Notes: generated by a model not told the origin, from the sequence alone. A stretch of DNA of 64,000 nucleotides from Pedobacter sp. W3I1 (GCF_030816015.1 NZ_JAUSXN010000001.1:2170001-2234000); one strand, 5' to 3'; positions 17,252-27,206 are shown, counted from the stretch's first letter. Numbers and translations are program-made.

Positions 17252-17341
17252 ACGTTCGTCACTCCAAAACCCAATAATATCACTCGAAAAGCATCGTTCG
17301 TCAAAAATATTGGGAAATTTATTAATTTCTTTGCATTTTAC
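17252..17341 (+). promoter_or_regulatory. Promoter B: 21-bp-period operator upstream of the pilin-secretin operon
   Basis: Units start at 17252 (ACGTTCGTC), 17273 (AATAATATC) and 17294 (TCGTTCGTC), with linkers ACTCCAAAACCC and ACTCGAAAAGCA. At +32 from the end of the last unit lies CATTTTAC, in register with TAGTTTAA and TAGTTTTA of promoters D and E. The pilin ATG is 89 bp after the last unit. A 64-residue open frame over this region (17169-17363) is not a gene. Confidence 0.65.
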
Positions 17342-17390
17342 AGGCTCGTCTCATTTAAACTAAAATGTGCTAAAGAAATTAACGTGTACA

Positions 17391-17807
17391 ATGAAAATAA
17401 ATACATCAAAAAAGCTTAATGCTTATACCCTTACCGAGATACTTATCGTGCTGGCCATTATCGGAATATTAATCTTATTGGCGCTTCCTAACCTGATGCC
17501 GCTAATTACCAAGGCAAAAACAACCGAAGCAAAAATGCAGCTGGAGCATGTGGCTAAGCTGGAACAGAGTTATTTTTACGAACATTCGAAATATTCGACC
17601 GATCTGCTCGAGATCGGATTTATCCAGGAAAAATTAACTTCTGATGCCAAGGATGGGAAAGCGAACTATAAAATTGAAATTACAGGGGCATCCAACAATA
17701 CCTTTACAGCTAAAGCTACAGCTGTAGCCGATTTTGACGGCGATGGAACCTACAATGTGTGGCAGATCGATCAGGATAAAAACTTAAAAGAAATAGTTGC
17801 AGACTAA
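17391..17807 (+). CDS. Major pilin (GspG/PilA-like) with Ala(-1) processing site
   Basis: 138 residues from ATG 17391 (a GTG at 17367 adds an implausible leader). The leader MKINTSKKLNA is followed by YTLTEILIVLAIIGILILL: a textbook pilin N-helix with Glu+5 and Ala at -1. It continues with ALPNLMPLITKAKTTEAKMQ, as in PilE/GspG proteins, and a C-terminal DFDGDGTYNVWQID loop that looks like the calcium site of GspG-type pseudopilins. First gene of the operon behind promoter B; its TAA overlaps the next ATG (TAATG). It should form the main shaft of the pseudopilus. Confidence 0.9.
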   Translation: MKINTSKKLNAYTLTEILIVLAIIGILILLALPNLMPLITKAKTTEAKMQLEHVAKLEQSYFYEHSKYSTDLLEIGFIQEKLTSDAKDGKANYKIEITGASNNTFTAKATAVADFDGDGTYNVWQIDQDKNLKEIVAD

Positions 17808-18334
17808 TGTTTTTTTTGCAAGGGGGGATATTTATAGTGTTAGCGGGCATGGTTTATCAGGATTTAAAATACAGAGGGATTTATTGGTGGATGTTTCCTA
17901 TACTTTTGCTGCTTTTGGCAATCAGTACCATACAGGTACTTGGTCTTTCCGAAATGATTGCGCAGGTAGTTAAAAGTTGTCTTTTTTTAGGACTGCAATT
18001 TTTAGCCTTAACGGCCTACATTTCGATCAGGCAAAAAAAACTGACCAATATATTCGATGGTTTTTTTGGCCTTGGCGACTTATTGTTTTTATTGGCGATA
18101 TCTTTTGGTTTTTCCTTTTTGAACTATGTGCTTTTTTATCTTTTAAGTTTGATGATGGTGGTGCTTTTTACGGCAATTTTTGGTCACCATACGAAGTCAC
18201 ACGGGAAAAAAATTCCTTTGGCTGGTTATCAGGCCTTGCTGTTAATGATACTCATGGCTGTGAGTTTGTACATGCCAGTTGTAAACCTGCTTTCAGACGA
18301 GAGCCTAATAAATCTGCTCAGTTATGGAAGTTAG
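17807..18334 (+). CDS. Prepilin peptidase, A24 catalytic domain only
   Basis: 175 residues, strongly hydrophobic with about six membrane helices. The two aspartates of A24 peptidases are visible: Asp19 in VYQDLKYRGIYWW and Asp91 in GFFGLGDLLFL (the GxGD motif). The usual N-terminal methyltransferase part with its Cys-x-x-Cys pairs is absent, so this is a peptidase-only form like archaeal or short bacterial enzymes. It should cleave the three prepilins of this system, two of which carry Ala at -1. The start overlaps the pilin stop and the end overlaps the ATPase gene by 11 bases, so it is translationally coupled. Confidence 0.8.
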   Translation: MFFLQGGIFIVLAGMVYQDLKYRGIYWWMFPILLLLLAISTIQVLGLSEMIAQVVKSCLFLGLQFLALTAYISIRQKKLTNIFDGFFGLGDLLFLLAISFGFSFLNYVLFYLLSLMMVVLFTAIFGHHTKSHGKKIPLAGYQALLLMILMAVSLYMPVVNLLSDESLINLLSYGS

Positions 18335-19748
18335 ACCAGAAATCCTCGGGCTCATATCTAAAGAGTTTGCCATGGAATACCGGGTGTTTCCAAAAGAACG
18401 CGGGTCAAATGGCGATCTGGTACTGTGTTGGGATGGCATTGGCGATAGCAGTCAGCTTACCGACGAGCTGCAGGTGATGCTGGGCTGTGGGATATCATTA
18501 TTGCCTCTAGACCAGCAGGAGATTAGCAGGTTACTTTCCAAACATTATCTGGGCGATGTATCAAAAGGAAGTGCTGAAAAAGAAGTTTCGGTAATCTCTG
18601 CGGGTGATGACTTTTTAAATGTTTTAATTGAAGAAGCCAGGCGATTGAAAAGCAGTGATATCCACATCGAAACTTTCGAAAAACGTTCGAGGGTAAGAGT
18701 AAGGATAGATGGGATGATGATTGAACGGTACCAGATAGAAAAAAAAGACTATCCGGCCCTGATCAACAAAATCAAGATCATGGCCAATCTTGATATTGCC
18801 GAAAAACGTTTGCCTCAGGATGGTAGGATCCAGTTCAGCTCTGCGCGTTTCACTTCTTTCGATATCAGGGTATCAGTTTTGCCTACCCTTTACGGCGAAA
18901 AAATCGTACTCAGGCTATTGAACAATAGCAGCACTGACATTGATCTCAGTACCTTAGGCCTATCAGAACAGGATATGCGTAATTACATGGAAGGCGTTCA
19001 GCGTCCAAATGGTATTATTCTGATCAGTGGGCCTACGGGATCGGGAAAAACAACAACACTTTACGCTACGCTAAAACTTTTAAATAAAAGTACAAGAAAT
19101 ATTCTCACCATAGAAGACCCGATAGAATATACGCTTGAGGGGGTAAACCAGGTACAATTGAGAGAAAATATCGGACTCGGTTTTGCGGCCACTTTGCGTA
19201 CCTTTTTAAGGCAGGATCCGGATGTGATCATGGTAGGAGAGATCCGTGATCCAGAAACAGCAAATATGGCTATAAGAGCTGCACTTACTGGTCACCTGGT
19301 ACTATCAACCATTCACACCAATTCGGCATGGGGAACCGTATCCCGTTTGATGGATATGGGCATACCGGGTTTTTTGGTGGCCAATACGCTCAATACCACA
19401 GTTGCCCAAAGGCTGGTGAGGTTGCTCTGCCCTAAATGCAAAAAAGAAGAAACCGTTACCGAAGGGCTTTATCCAAGGCAGTTTAGACCGCCAGAAAAAG
19501 TTGCCACACATTTTATTGCTGCAGGCTGTTCACACTGTTATTACACAGGTTATAGTGGAAGAAAAGCCGTATACGAAGTGATCCCGATTGATGCAGACCT
19601 CTCTCAGGAAATCAGAAAAGGAAATATGGCTATTGAAACGATACTTGAAGAAAAAGAAATCAGTACCCTTTCCAAAAATGCTTTTGCCTTGTTTGCCGAT
19701 GGACTCACCTCCATGGAAGAAATTTACCCATTATTACTCGCTATCTAA
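18324..19748 (+). CDS. GspE/PilB-family assembly ATPase
   Basis: 474 residues. A short N-terminal domain (1-90) precedes the conserved N2 domain (DFLNVLIEEARRLKSSDIHI). Walker A GPTGSGKT at 236-243, Asp box near LTIEDPIEYTLEGVNQVQ, Walker B region RQDPDVIMVGEIRDPETA at ~297-313, His box GHLVLSTIHTNSA. A zinc-binding pair CPKC (369-372) and CSHC (402-405) is typical for extension ATPases and absent from PilT. It is shorter than GspE/PilB (~500-570) because the N1 domain is reduced. It powers pilin extraction from the inner membrane through the GspF homologue at 3861. Confidence 0.95.
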   Translation: MEVRPEILGLISKEFAMEYRVFPKERGSNGDLVLCWDGIGDSSQLTDELQVMLGCGISLLPLDQQEISRLLSKHYLGDVSKGSAEKEVSVISAGDDFLNVLIEEARRLKSSDIHIETFEKRSRVRVRIDGMMIERYQIEKKDYPALINKIKIMANLDIAEKRLPQDGRIQFSSARFTSFDIRVSVLPTLYGEKIVLRLLNNSSTDIDLSTLGLSEQDMRNYMEGVQRPNGIILISGPTGSGKTTTLYATLKLLNKSTRNILTIEDPIEYTLEGVNQVQLRENIGLGFAATLRTFLRQDPDVIMVGEIRDPETANMAIRAALTGHLVLSTIHTNSAWGTVSRLMDMGIPGFLVANTLNTTVAQRLVRLLCPKCKKEETVTEGLYPRQFRPPEKVATHFIAAGCSHCYYTGYSGRKAVYEVIPIDADLSQEIRKGNMAIETILEEKEISTLSKNAFALFADGLTSMEEIYPLLLAI

Positions 19749-21692
19749 ATGAAGAATAAAAACGTATTAAATGTGCTGATCGGTATGACCCTTTTGCTCT
19801 TAAGCCTGTCGGGTTTGACGGTATCGGCACAGGTTACCACTACACCAGACCGCCTAAAGGCAATTGAAGAACGCTTGAGGAACCTTTCGGTAACGGTGCC
19901 GGGACTAAATCAGCCCGTACAACTGTCCATGTCGGGTGCTTCTGCACAAGAGTTTTTAAGGGCCCTGGCACAATCGAACAATTTGAATATCAATATCGAC
20001 CCTCAGCTCAATTTTAAGGTTTATACCAATTTTCGTAACGAAACGGCAATGAACGTGATATTGTTCATGGCAAAAGAATATGATCTGGATATCAATCTCA
20101 TCGGATCGATCATGTCGGTTACAAAAGTGCAGGTTCCAAAGCCTGCTGTAGTGCCGAAAGATTTTCGTGTAAACTACAATTCATCAAATGAATACCTTGG
20201 TTTTGAACTCAATAACGATACATTAAGCCAGGTAGCCAAAAAAATCAGTCAGCTTTCGCAAAAGAATGTGGTGGTTCCGGTAGCACTGATGGGTAAAAAA
20301 GTAAGTGGTTTTATCGCCGCTGCACCTTTTGAGGTGGCGTTAGAAAAACTGGCTTATGCCAATGAGCTTAAAATGAACAAAACCAATGATGGGGTATTCA
20401 TTTTTCAATCTTTGGGAGAAGGAGAAGAACTTTACGTTAATGGAGATAATGCCACAGCAATAAAACGGGGCAATAAGGCCGCCGCACAGGGACCTTCGAA
20501 TTTTAGCCTGAGTGGTAAAAAAGATGCACAAGGCAACCGTACTGTAAGTGTTGATGCACTTAATACACCCATATTAGACTTGATTAAATCAGCCTCAAGT
20601 GAGGTTGGTGCCAATTACTTTATATATTCAGACATTAAAGGTACGGTGAGTACCAGACTGAGCGGTATCGGTTATGATACTTTTCTCACCGCTTTACTTC
20701 AAGGTACCGAATATACCTATAAAAAGGATGGTGGCGTTTACCTGATCGGTGACCGTAAACTGGAAGGCCTGCGGGCGAACAGAATCGTTCAGTTGCAGCA
20801 CCGCTCGTTGGATACCATCCAGATGATGATCCCAAATGAGTGGAAGAGAGGTGTAGAGATTAAAGAATTCCGCGAACAGAATACCTTATTGCTTTCAGGA
20901 TCTTCCCCTCAGGTAAATGAAATCGAGAATTATATTAAACAGATTGATCGGGTAGTGCCCATGGTGCTGATCGAGGTAACTTTGGTGGATGTTAGAAAAG
21001 GTAAATCTGTTAAAACAGGTATTTCTGCCGGGGTTTCAGATAGCGTTCGGACGGGAGGTACGATATTACCAGGTATCGATTATACCTTTGGCGCAAATTC
21101 CATCAACAATTTTCTTTCCAAACTTGGTAGGAATGGGGCTGTAAACCTTGGTAGGGTAACACCGAACTTTTACGTCAAGCTCAGTGCATTAGAAAACAAT
21201 AACAATGTAGATATCCGTTCGGTTCCGAAACTTTCAACCCTTAACGGCCATTCGGCCAATTTAAGTATCGGAAGTTCAAGATATTACAGCCAGAAAACAC
21301 AAAATGTGATTCCTTCGCTTAATGCACAGACTGTTGTAACTGAGCAGTTTACAGAAGTGAATGCCAATCTGGAAATTGATATCAGGCCGGTCGTTTCAGG
21401 CGATGATCAGGTGACTTTGAACATTAAGGTGAACATATCCGATTTTATTGGTAGTCCGCCTTTAAATGCACCACCACCAAAATCAACCAGTAAATTTAGC
21501 TCTATTATCAGGGCGAAAAATGAAGATATGATCGTTCTGGGTGGGCTAGAACGTACCGAAAGCAATGAAAGCGGCTCGGGCATACCCATACTATCGAGAA
21601 TTCCTGTATTGAAATGGCTTTTTAGCAGTCGTGAAAAATCAAATAACAAAGTGGTAACGCTGGTATTTATTAAACCCACAATTTTGTATTAA
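19749..21692 (+). CDS. Outer-membrane secretin (GspD/PilQ family)
   Basis: 647 residues, starting directly after the ATPase stop. Signal peptide 1-27 (LSGLTVSA/Q). Periplasmic N-domains: an STN/N0-like part (NLNINIDPQLNFKVYTNF) and further repeats with RANRIVQLQHRSLDTIQ, then QVNEIENYIKQIDRVVPMVLIEVTLVD. The secretin barrel follows (ALENNNNVDIRSVPKLST, LEIDIRPVVSGDDQVTLN, EDMIVLGGLERTESNESGSG, IPILSRIPVLKWLF and a final VTLVFIKPTIL). This is the outer-membrane gate and the strongest evidence that this is a secretion or piliation machine rather than a competence remnant. Confidence 0.95.
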   Translation: MKNKNVLNVLIGMTLLLLSLSGLTVSAQVTTTPDRLKAIEERLRNLSVTVPGLNQPVQLSMSGASAQEFLRALAQSNNLNINIDPQLNFKVYTNFRNETAMNVILFMAKEYDLDINLIGSIMSVTKVQVPKPAVVPKDFRVNYNSSNEYLGFELNNDTLSQVAKKISQLSQKNVVVPVALMGKKVSGFIAAAPFEVALEKLAYANELKMNKTNDGVFIFQSLGEGEELYVNGDNATAIKRGNKAAAQGPSNFSLSGKKDAQGNRTVSVDALNTPILDLIKSASSEVGANYFIYSDIKGTVSTRLSGIGYDTFLTALLQGTEYTYKKDGGVYLIGDRKLEGLRANRIVQLQHRSLDTIQMMIPNEWKRGVEIKEFREQNTLLLSGSSPQVNEIENYIKQIDRVVPMVLIEVTLVDVRKGKSVKTGISAGVSDSVRTGGTILPGIDYTFGANSINNFLSKLGRNGAVNLGRVTPNFYVKLSALENNNNVDIRSVPKLSTLNGHSANLSIGSSRYYSQKTQNVIPSLNAQTVVTEQFTEVNANLEIDIRPVVSGDDQVTLNIKVNISDFIGSPPLNAPPPKSTSKFSSIIRAKNEDMIVLGGLERTESNESGSGIPILSRIPVLKWLFSSREKSNNKVVTLVFIKPTILY

Positions 21693-21694
21693 CC

Positions 21695-22876
21695 ATGTTC
21701 GAGCCTTTTGAACATATACTGGGAATAGAACTCACGCTTTTACAGAATGAGACGTACCGCTGTATTTATGCTGTGATTACCCGCAAAGGAGATCATATAG
21801 CTGCATCGGAACACCACACCATAGAGGGAACACTTGTTAAAGTATTGGAGCGTTTGCCACGTAAACATCCGGTAGTGCTTTCCATAAGCGGTAAGGGGAT
21901 TATCCATAAGCAACTTAAAGGTGCTGAAAAAAAGGACTTGTTTAGAACAGCTTTTTCCTCCGTTGAAAAAAAAGATTTTTATGTACAGGAGGCTTTAGCT
22001 GAAGATTTGGTCTGGGTAAGTATTATCAGGCAAACACTGGCAGATGATATTTTAGGGAAGCTTAAATCATCCGGGCTGAATGTTTATGCACTGAGTCTTG
22101 GTGGATTGCCCGTAATTTCGATATGGGAATTGCTTAGTGGAACGGGCGAAGGCTTTTCGGCTAACGGCCATAAATTTGAAGTCTCTCCGGAGGGCGGCCT
22201 AATAGGCTATCGTTATCTCGAAGGGGAACAAAACACCGGAAACCTGAAACTGGGCGATACCAAGCTTGCATCAGCGCTTTTGGTGCCTTATGCTTTGGCT
22301 TTTCAGCTTTTTTTGTACGAAAAACTTTCTGTGGTTAAAGTTGAAAACGAGCAGGTTGATCACCGTTTTAAAGATTTTCTTGAATTTTCGAAACTCAAAA
22401 AAACAGCTGGTATTTTTGTATTTGCTTTATTAGGATTGTTAGTGATCAGTTTTTTTGCACTTACGAACTACAATGCAGAAAATGCAAAACTGAACCAGCA
22501 GGTAGGGGCAATTACAGCTACGGCAGATCAAAGCGACCTGTTGAAAAAGGAAATTGCCAATCAAAAAATATTATTAGAAAAGTTGGGCTGGAACGGAGGT
22601 TATAGTCATGCCTTTCTGCTCAACGAAATTGGCAGAAGCAAACCGCGGGCACTTACATTAAACGAAATACAATTCGACCGTTTAAAAGAACCAGCAGAAA
22701 ATAAGGATGTACTTGCTTCAATCAAAATTACTGGCGAAACCTCTAATTTATCGGCTGTGAACAACTGGATCTTTCTGCTCAAAGAAAAAAAATGGGCCAA
22801 AGAAGTCAAGCTGCTGCGCTACCAACAGGATTCCGAATCTGAAAGTTTTGTTTTTAACCTAATCATCCAATATTGA
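21695..22876 (+). CDS. PilM/PilN-like fusion (GspL-like assembly protein)
   Basis: 393 residues. Residues 1-230 form a cytoplasmic domain with a PilM/actin-like feel (HILGIELTLLQ, VVLSISGKGIIHKQL, GLNVYALSLGGLPVISIWEL) but low conservation. One membrane helix at ~238-256 (AGIFVFALLGLLVISFFAL) is followed by a coiled coil and a ferredoxin-like periplasmic domain (PRALTLNEIQFDRL, SIKITGETSNLSAVNNWIFL). This layout equals PilM fused to PilN, or GspL. It begins 3 bp after the secretin stop and is followed one base later by the PilO-like gene. It should link the ATPase ring to the periplasmic parts. Assignment by architecture and operon order. Confidence 0.75.
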   Translation: MFEPFEHILGIELTLLQNETYRCIYAVITRKGDHIAASEHHTIEGTLVKVLERLPRKHPVVLSISGKGIIHKQLKGAEKKDLFRTAFSSVEKKDFYVQEALAEDLVWVSIIRQTLADDILGKLKSSGLNVYALSLGGLPVISIWELLSGTGEGFSANGHKFEVSPEGGLIGYRYLEGEQNTGNLKLGDTKLASALLVPYALAFQLFLYEKLSVVKVENEQVDHRFKDFLEFSKLKKTAGIFVFALLGLLVISFFALTNYNAENAKLNQQVGAITATADQSDLLKKEIANQKILLEKLGWNGGYSHAFLLNEIGRSKPRALTLNEIQFDRLKEPAENKDVLASIKITGETSNLSAVNNWIFLLKEKKWAKEVKLLRYQQDSESESFVFNLIIQY

Positions 22877-22877
22877 T

Positions 22878-23423
22878 ATGCTGGAAAAACTAAGCCCGAA
22901 GAACAAAAAGGTGATCATGGTTTTGCTAATGGCCATGGTGGTTTACCTTGCCTATGTATTTTCTTTCGACAAGGCGATCTCGGCAGTTGCACTCAACAGG
23001 CAATTAAAACAGACGGAACATATCGGGCAGGAGCCTGATGCCGCTTTTCCACAGCTTGAAAAAAAACATGCCTTTTATCAGGCAGTACTTAAAGGTTATA
23101 AGGTACGCCGCGAAGATAGAGAAAACCGTTTATGGCAATCGATCTCGGCCATGGCCATCGCTAAAAATGTAGACATCAACTTCAGCCCTAATTTAGGGAA
23201 TGTAGAAAAGGATACCAGCGAACTTGCCCGTGGTATTGTGGCGCAGAAATTCATTTTCAAAGGCAATTATTTCAATATGGTTAAATTGCTGGATACCTTG
23301 GAAAAAAGCCAGGGAATAGGCCGGATCTCTGGTGCCAAACTGATGAAAAAGAAGGAAAATGGCAGCGAAGAAAAATCGGATAAACTTACACTCGAACTGC
23401 AGGTTGTAGGGAAGGAATATTAG
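22878..23423 (+). CDS. PilO/GspM-like assembly protein
   Basis: 181 residues. One N-terminal membrane helix (~13-30, VIMVLLMAMVVYLAYVF), a coiled coil (about 40-80), then a small alpha/beta periplasmic domain with IVAQKFIFKGNYFNMVKLLDTLEKSQGIGRI, the PilO pattern that mirrors the PilN fold of its neighbour. Last gene of the pilin-secretin operon. No GspC or PilP homologue was found in the window. Confidence 0.75.
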   Translation: MLEKLSPKNKKVIMVLLMAMVVYLAYVFSFDKAISAVALNRQLKQTEHIGQEPDAAFPQLEKKHAFYQAVLKGYKVRREDRENRLWQSISAMAIAKNVDINFSPNLGNVEKDTSELARGIVAQKFIFKGNYFNMVKLLDTLEKSQGIGRISGAKLMKKKENGSEEKSDKLTLELQVVGKEY

Positions 23424-23477
23424 CTTTTCTGATGTAAATTTTCAGGTCAATTATAGGCAGTTTTAACTAATGCCATA

Positions 23478-23567
23478 AAAGTCATCACTCCAAAACGCAC
23501 GTTCGTCACTCGATATTGCACGTTCGTCAAAAAGATTATGATATTTTATTTTTTAGGAATACCTTCA
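23478..23567 (+). promoter_or_regulatory. Promoter C: 21-bp-period operator upstream of the second RHS operon
   Basis: Units start at 23478 (AAAGTCATC), 23499 (ACGTTCGTC) and 23520 (ACGTTCGTC): two exact copies 21 bp apart, with linkers ACTCCAAAACGC and ACTCGATATTGC. At +32 from the last unit lies TACCTTCA (23560), a TAnnTTTG-like -7 element. The RHS ATG is 112 bp after the last unit. This is the best-preserved copy of the array. Confidence 0.7.
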
Positions 23568-23639
23568 TTTCTATCTGTTCGATACTAACAAAATAATAGT
23601 TGTTGTCAGCAGTTTTTAATTTAATCATCTAAATTTAAT

Positions 23640-26600
23640 ATGAGAAAAAATTTTCTGCTCGCTCCACTTGTATTGCTATTGGGCATGACTATTTCAACCG
23701 TGGTTTTTGCACAGGTCGCTTTTAACAAAAGGGCTACCGGTAGTATCGGAGTTGTCCCCCAACCCGGAAACTTATTGAATGATGCCAGCTTGGATAATAT
23801 TGATTTCCAAAATGGCACCCTTAGGGTTGGAATACCCTTATATACAATTAAAGTTGACGATATTATAGTTCCGATCTCATTAAGCTATAATGCCCTTGGT
23901 ATTAAGGTTGGCCAGGCGGCGAGTAGTGTTGGGATGGGATGGGAACTGAATGCGGGAGGGAAAATAACGACTATTGTAAATGGATTACCCGATTCTGATT
24001 CGAAGGGACTAGGACAATGGGATAATCCCAACCCAATGACATCACTTTTTAGTACTGGAAGTTTTGATGTGACTAATAATTCTACACATCGCGAATTTGC
24101 AGTAAATGCGCTGAATAACAAAAAAGACGGGGCATGGGATGCTTATGCTTATAGTACCCCAATAAGTAGTGGTAAATTTATGGTCACCGGAGGAAACAAG
24201 CTTACTTATCCTTATGATCCAACCATCACGATCAATAATCAGAACTCTATTACCTCAGGGGAAGGTATCACCTATACATATGGTCAAGGTGATATAATGG
24301 CTAGTTACAAGAGATCATTTCACGAAAAAAACTCGCAAGGAGGCACTGTTTATAGTGAAACTTGGAAGCCTTCTCCCAATTATGAGAATAGAAATCTATC
24401 TGTTATCACCTCCAAGTGGACAGACCAAACCATAAATTTTAATTATGAAAGTATAGTTGAAAATACATCACAAGCTGACGATATTAGGTTAAGGAATAAA
24501 AGCATAACCACAACTATGGTTACTATGCCTATGGCTAGAGATGTACACGAATCTGGCGGTACATGGTTTAGTGCCAGTAATTCCTTTCTGATTAAAGAAC
24601 CGAGTTATTCGCAAAACCGTACCGAAATCATTAATCATACTAGGCTTTCAAACATTGTCTATAATTTTGGTCGCGTATCATTCGTTTACGGAGCTGATTT
24701 AAATGGTCAGGATGTCTTAAATACAATTATCATCGAACAGAAAACCGAGAGTGGATACGCTCCGCTTAAAAAGTTCAGTTTTGTTTACGATATTCAAAAT
24801 GGGAGCCATTATCTCCGTCAGTTGTTGGTGACCGATGCAAATGATGTGCTGATAAATAAATGGGGTTTTAGCTATAACGGTTCACTTCCAGTTGCTTGGA
24901 ATGCCCTTACGTATGCGCAGGATCGATGGGGGTTTTATAATGCCCAGGTTAGTAACCAGACGCTTATGGAAAGTCCTGCGGCAAGTTTGGTACTTAATAG
25001 TAAGGTGCACTACCCCGTCTACGATATTGGAAATACGGATGTATCAGCGGTTCAACTGCCCAGGACCTCGCAAGAATCTAGATTTATCACCTTGGGAAAT
25101 GCCGGTGCGTTGGGCATTTCAAGAATACCTTTTGCCAATCGAGATTTTGTATTTGCTGAAGCAATTAAAGGTACACTTAACAAAATTACAACACCTACCG
25201 GCGGCACTGTAATTTACGAATATGAACCACACCGGTTCCAGCATACGAAACGCGATGGAGGATCCAGTATTGTACAGAGCAAGGACGGTGGAGGAATCCG
25301 GATAAAGTCTGTGATGTTTAAAAATGGCGAAGAAAATTACACTAAAAAAGAATATACCTATGGGCGCTCACCTGCAGATGGAGAGAGTGGGTACGGCAAA
25401 GTTGCATACCCGGGTACTTTTTTAATGTCGCGGGCAATTTATGGACAAAGCAACAATAGTTTCGATAACATGGTCATGTTTTCTCATCCATTAAATGATA
25501 TGGATTATGGAGGCGGAAGTTATGCAGGTTATGGCTATGTAACCGAGTACGTGGTAAAGGATAGCACAGCCTATTACAAGAACCACAGCAAGACTACTTA
25601 TGAATATGTGCTTCCGAGTTTTGATTTTTGGGATACGAGTAGCATGCCTGGATATTTCTATAATAGCTATGGCGTAAATCCGGAAAGGATTCATGAAAAG
25701 CTACTGAGGTGTACGAAATATAAGATCCTTTCTGGGGGGTCCTATGATAAGGTGGAGGAAAATATTAACACTTATTATTCTCCATTCAAAGCTCCTACGC
25801 CATCTGTTCCACAAAAATCTTATTCTTATTTCGGTAGTGTAATCGGAACATTATATAGCCAGTACACCGGAACAGATTATACCGTGTGTTTTGTAGAGCA
25901 ACTGGGGCCAGGAACTTCTCCAAGTCAATCCTGCTCAGGTGAAACCGTTCCTGTAGTGGCAGATCCGCTATATTGGACCCACTTTGTTGACGAGACTCCG
26001 GAAAGTTATTTTCCCGGTAAATATGGTGGTGGCCCGGTTGAGATGTCTACATTTTCAACCTGCATTAGACTTAAACAAAATCAAGTCATCACTTATGAAA
26101 CTAATGCGGCTCCTATAGATACGGTGATCACCAATTATTACTATGAAAACCCAAAACACATGCTGTTAACAAGGACAGCAGGACTTGACAGTAGGGGTGA
26201 TTCAGTAATTAATAGAACTTATTATCCAGGTGACTTTATGGATGCAGGTTCAACCACTGCCATGTTTAACTCACATTATTTGCGGTTAAACGGTATATTA
26301 AGTATTCCAATCCATCAATTAAGTGGAATTAAAAGAAACAACATAGAATATATTCTTAGTGGATCGCAGGATAATTCTGTAGTGAGACTTGGGCCAGACT
26401 TTGTTCATGGCGAGGTGATGATTGCTTTCCCAAGTAAGCTCAATACCTCTGGGAAAATGTTAACACTTAGCGAATATCTTGATAATTACAATACACTCTT
26501 TGAAAAAGAAATGATTGGAGAGGGAGACAATGGTAAGATCCAAAATTATCAGGATAAAGCAGGGAGGCAGTTCAGTGTAGTTTATGGTTACAATTTGCAA

Positions 26601-27203
26601 TTGCCAATAGCTAAGGTTAAGGGAGAATACCTTAGTGAGATCGCCTATACCAGTTTTGAGAGTATAGATGGTGGTTCCTATCCATATGGATATCTCAATT
26701 TTAACCTTTCTGGAATCCAAAATACGGATACCCCAATGGGGAAAAAGGCATATAACCTCACCTATGGAGATATTTCGCGTGACTATATCAATAGGGATAA
26801 ACCTCAGATACTTTCCTACTGGACAAGGGATGATGGAAGTATCTTAAATATTAGCACTTACATCTATAGTGCCACTTCGCAAAGTTACGTTTCGGCGGGG
26901 ACCGTTAGTACAGAAGATATTAAAAGGAGAAAAGATGGGTGGAAATTCGTTGAAAGAAAACTAACCGGGGTAGATAAAATTGTTATTTCAGGTAACGGAT
27001 TTATCGATGAACTCAGACAATATCCTAGTAATGCAGAAATGGTTACCTATACTTACGACCCTACAATTGGTATAACCAGTTCGAATGATGCTAAGGGAAT
27101 GACAACCTACTATGAATATGATGCATTTATGCGTCTTAAACATATTAAGGATCAGGATGGGAATATTGTAAAGGCATTTGATTATCACTTTAAGAGTTTA
27201 TAG
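23640..27203 (+). CDS. Secreted RHS-system N-terminal partner, second copy
   Basis: 1187 residues. Signal peptide 1-25 (ISTVVFA/Q). N-terminal signature as in the partner at 5266 but diverged (NGTLRVGIPLYTIKVDDI, VPISLSYNALGIKVGQ, GWELNAGGKITTIV). A long beta-strand-rich body ends with TTYYEYDAFMRLKHIKDQDG and a stop 3 bp before the RHS core gene. The two partners are similar throughout in layout, so the pair has been duplicated as a two-gene unit and has since diverged. Expected role: half of the extracellular RHS shell that encloses the toxin tip; inferred by analogy to TcB. Confidence 0.85.
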   Translation: MRKNFLLAPLVLLLGMTISTVVFAQVAFNKRATGSIGVVPQPGNLLNDASLDNIDFQNGTLRVGIPLYTIKVDDIIVPISLSYNALGIKVGQAASSVGMGWELNAGGKITTIVNGLPDSDSKGLGQWDNPNPMTSLFSTGSFDVTNNSTHREFAVNALNNKKDGAWDAYAYSTPISSGKFMVTGGNKLTYPYDPTITINNQNSITSGEGITYTYGQGDIMASYKRSFHEKNSQGGTVYSETWKPSPNYENRNLSVITSKWTDQTINFNYESIVENTSQADDIRLRNKSITTTMVTMPMARDVHESGGTWFSASNSFLIKEPSYSQNRTEIINHTRLSNIVYNFGRVSFVYGADLNGQDVLNTIIIEQKTESGYAPLKKFSFVYDIQNGSHYLRQLLVTDANDVLINKWGFSYNGSLPVAWNALTYAQDRWGFYNAQVSNQTLMESPAASLVLNSKVHYPVYDIGNTDVSAVQLPRTSQESRFITLGNAGALGISRIPFANRDFVFAEAIKGTLNKITTPTGGTVIYEYEPHRFQHTKRDGGSSIVQSKDGGGIRIKSVMFKNGEENYTKKEYTYGRSPADGESGYGKVAYPGTFLMSRAIYGQSNNSFDNMVMFSHPLNDMDYGGGSYAGYGYVTEYVVKDSTAYYKNHSKTTYEYVLPSFDFWDTSSMPGYFYNSYGVNPERIHEKLLRCTKYKILSGGSYDKVEENINTYYSPFKAPTPSVPQKSYSYFGSVIGTLYSQYTGTDYTVCFVEQLGPGTSPSQSCSGETVPVVADPLYWTHFVDETPESYFPGKYGGGPVEMSTFSTCIRLKQNQVITYETNAAPIDTVITNYYYENPKHMLLTRTAGLDSRGDSVINRTYYPGDFMDAGSTTAMFNSHYLRLNGILSIPIHQLSGIKRNNIEYILSGSQDNSVVRLGPDFVHGEVMIAFPSKLNTSGKMLTLSEYLDNYNTLFEKEMIGEGDNGKIQNYQDKAGRQFSVVYGYNLQLPIAKVKGEYLSEIAYTSFESIDGGSYPYGYLNFNLSGIQNTDTPMGKKAYNLTYGDISRDYINRDKPQILSYWTRDDGSILNISTYIYSATSQSYVSAGTVSTEDIKRRKDGWKFVERKLTGVDKIVISGNGFIDELRQYPSNAEMVTYTYDPTIGITSSNDAKGMTTYYEYDAFMRLKHIKDQDGNIVKAFDYHFKSL

Positions 27204-27206
27204 GCC

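Noticed and set aside
17169..17363. 64-codon open frame before the pilin gene
   Set aside because: It runs through the 21-bp operator array and the predicted -7 element of promoter B and has no protein-like pattern.
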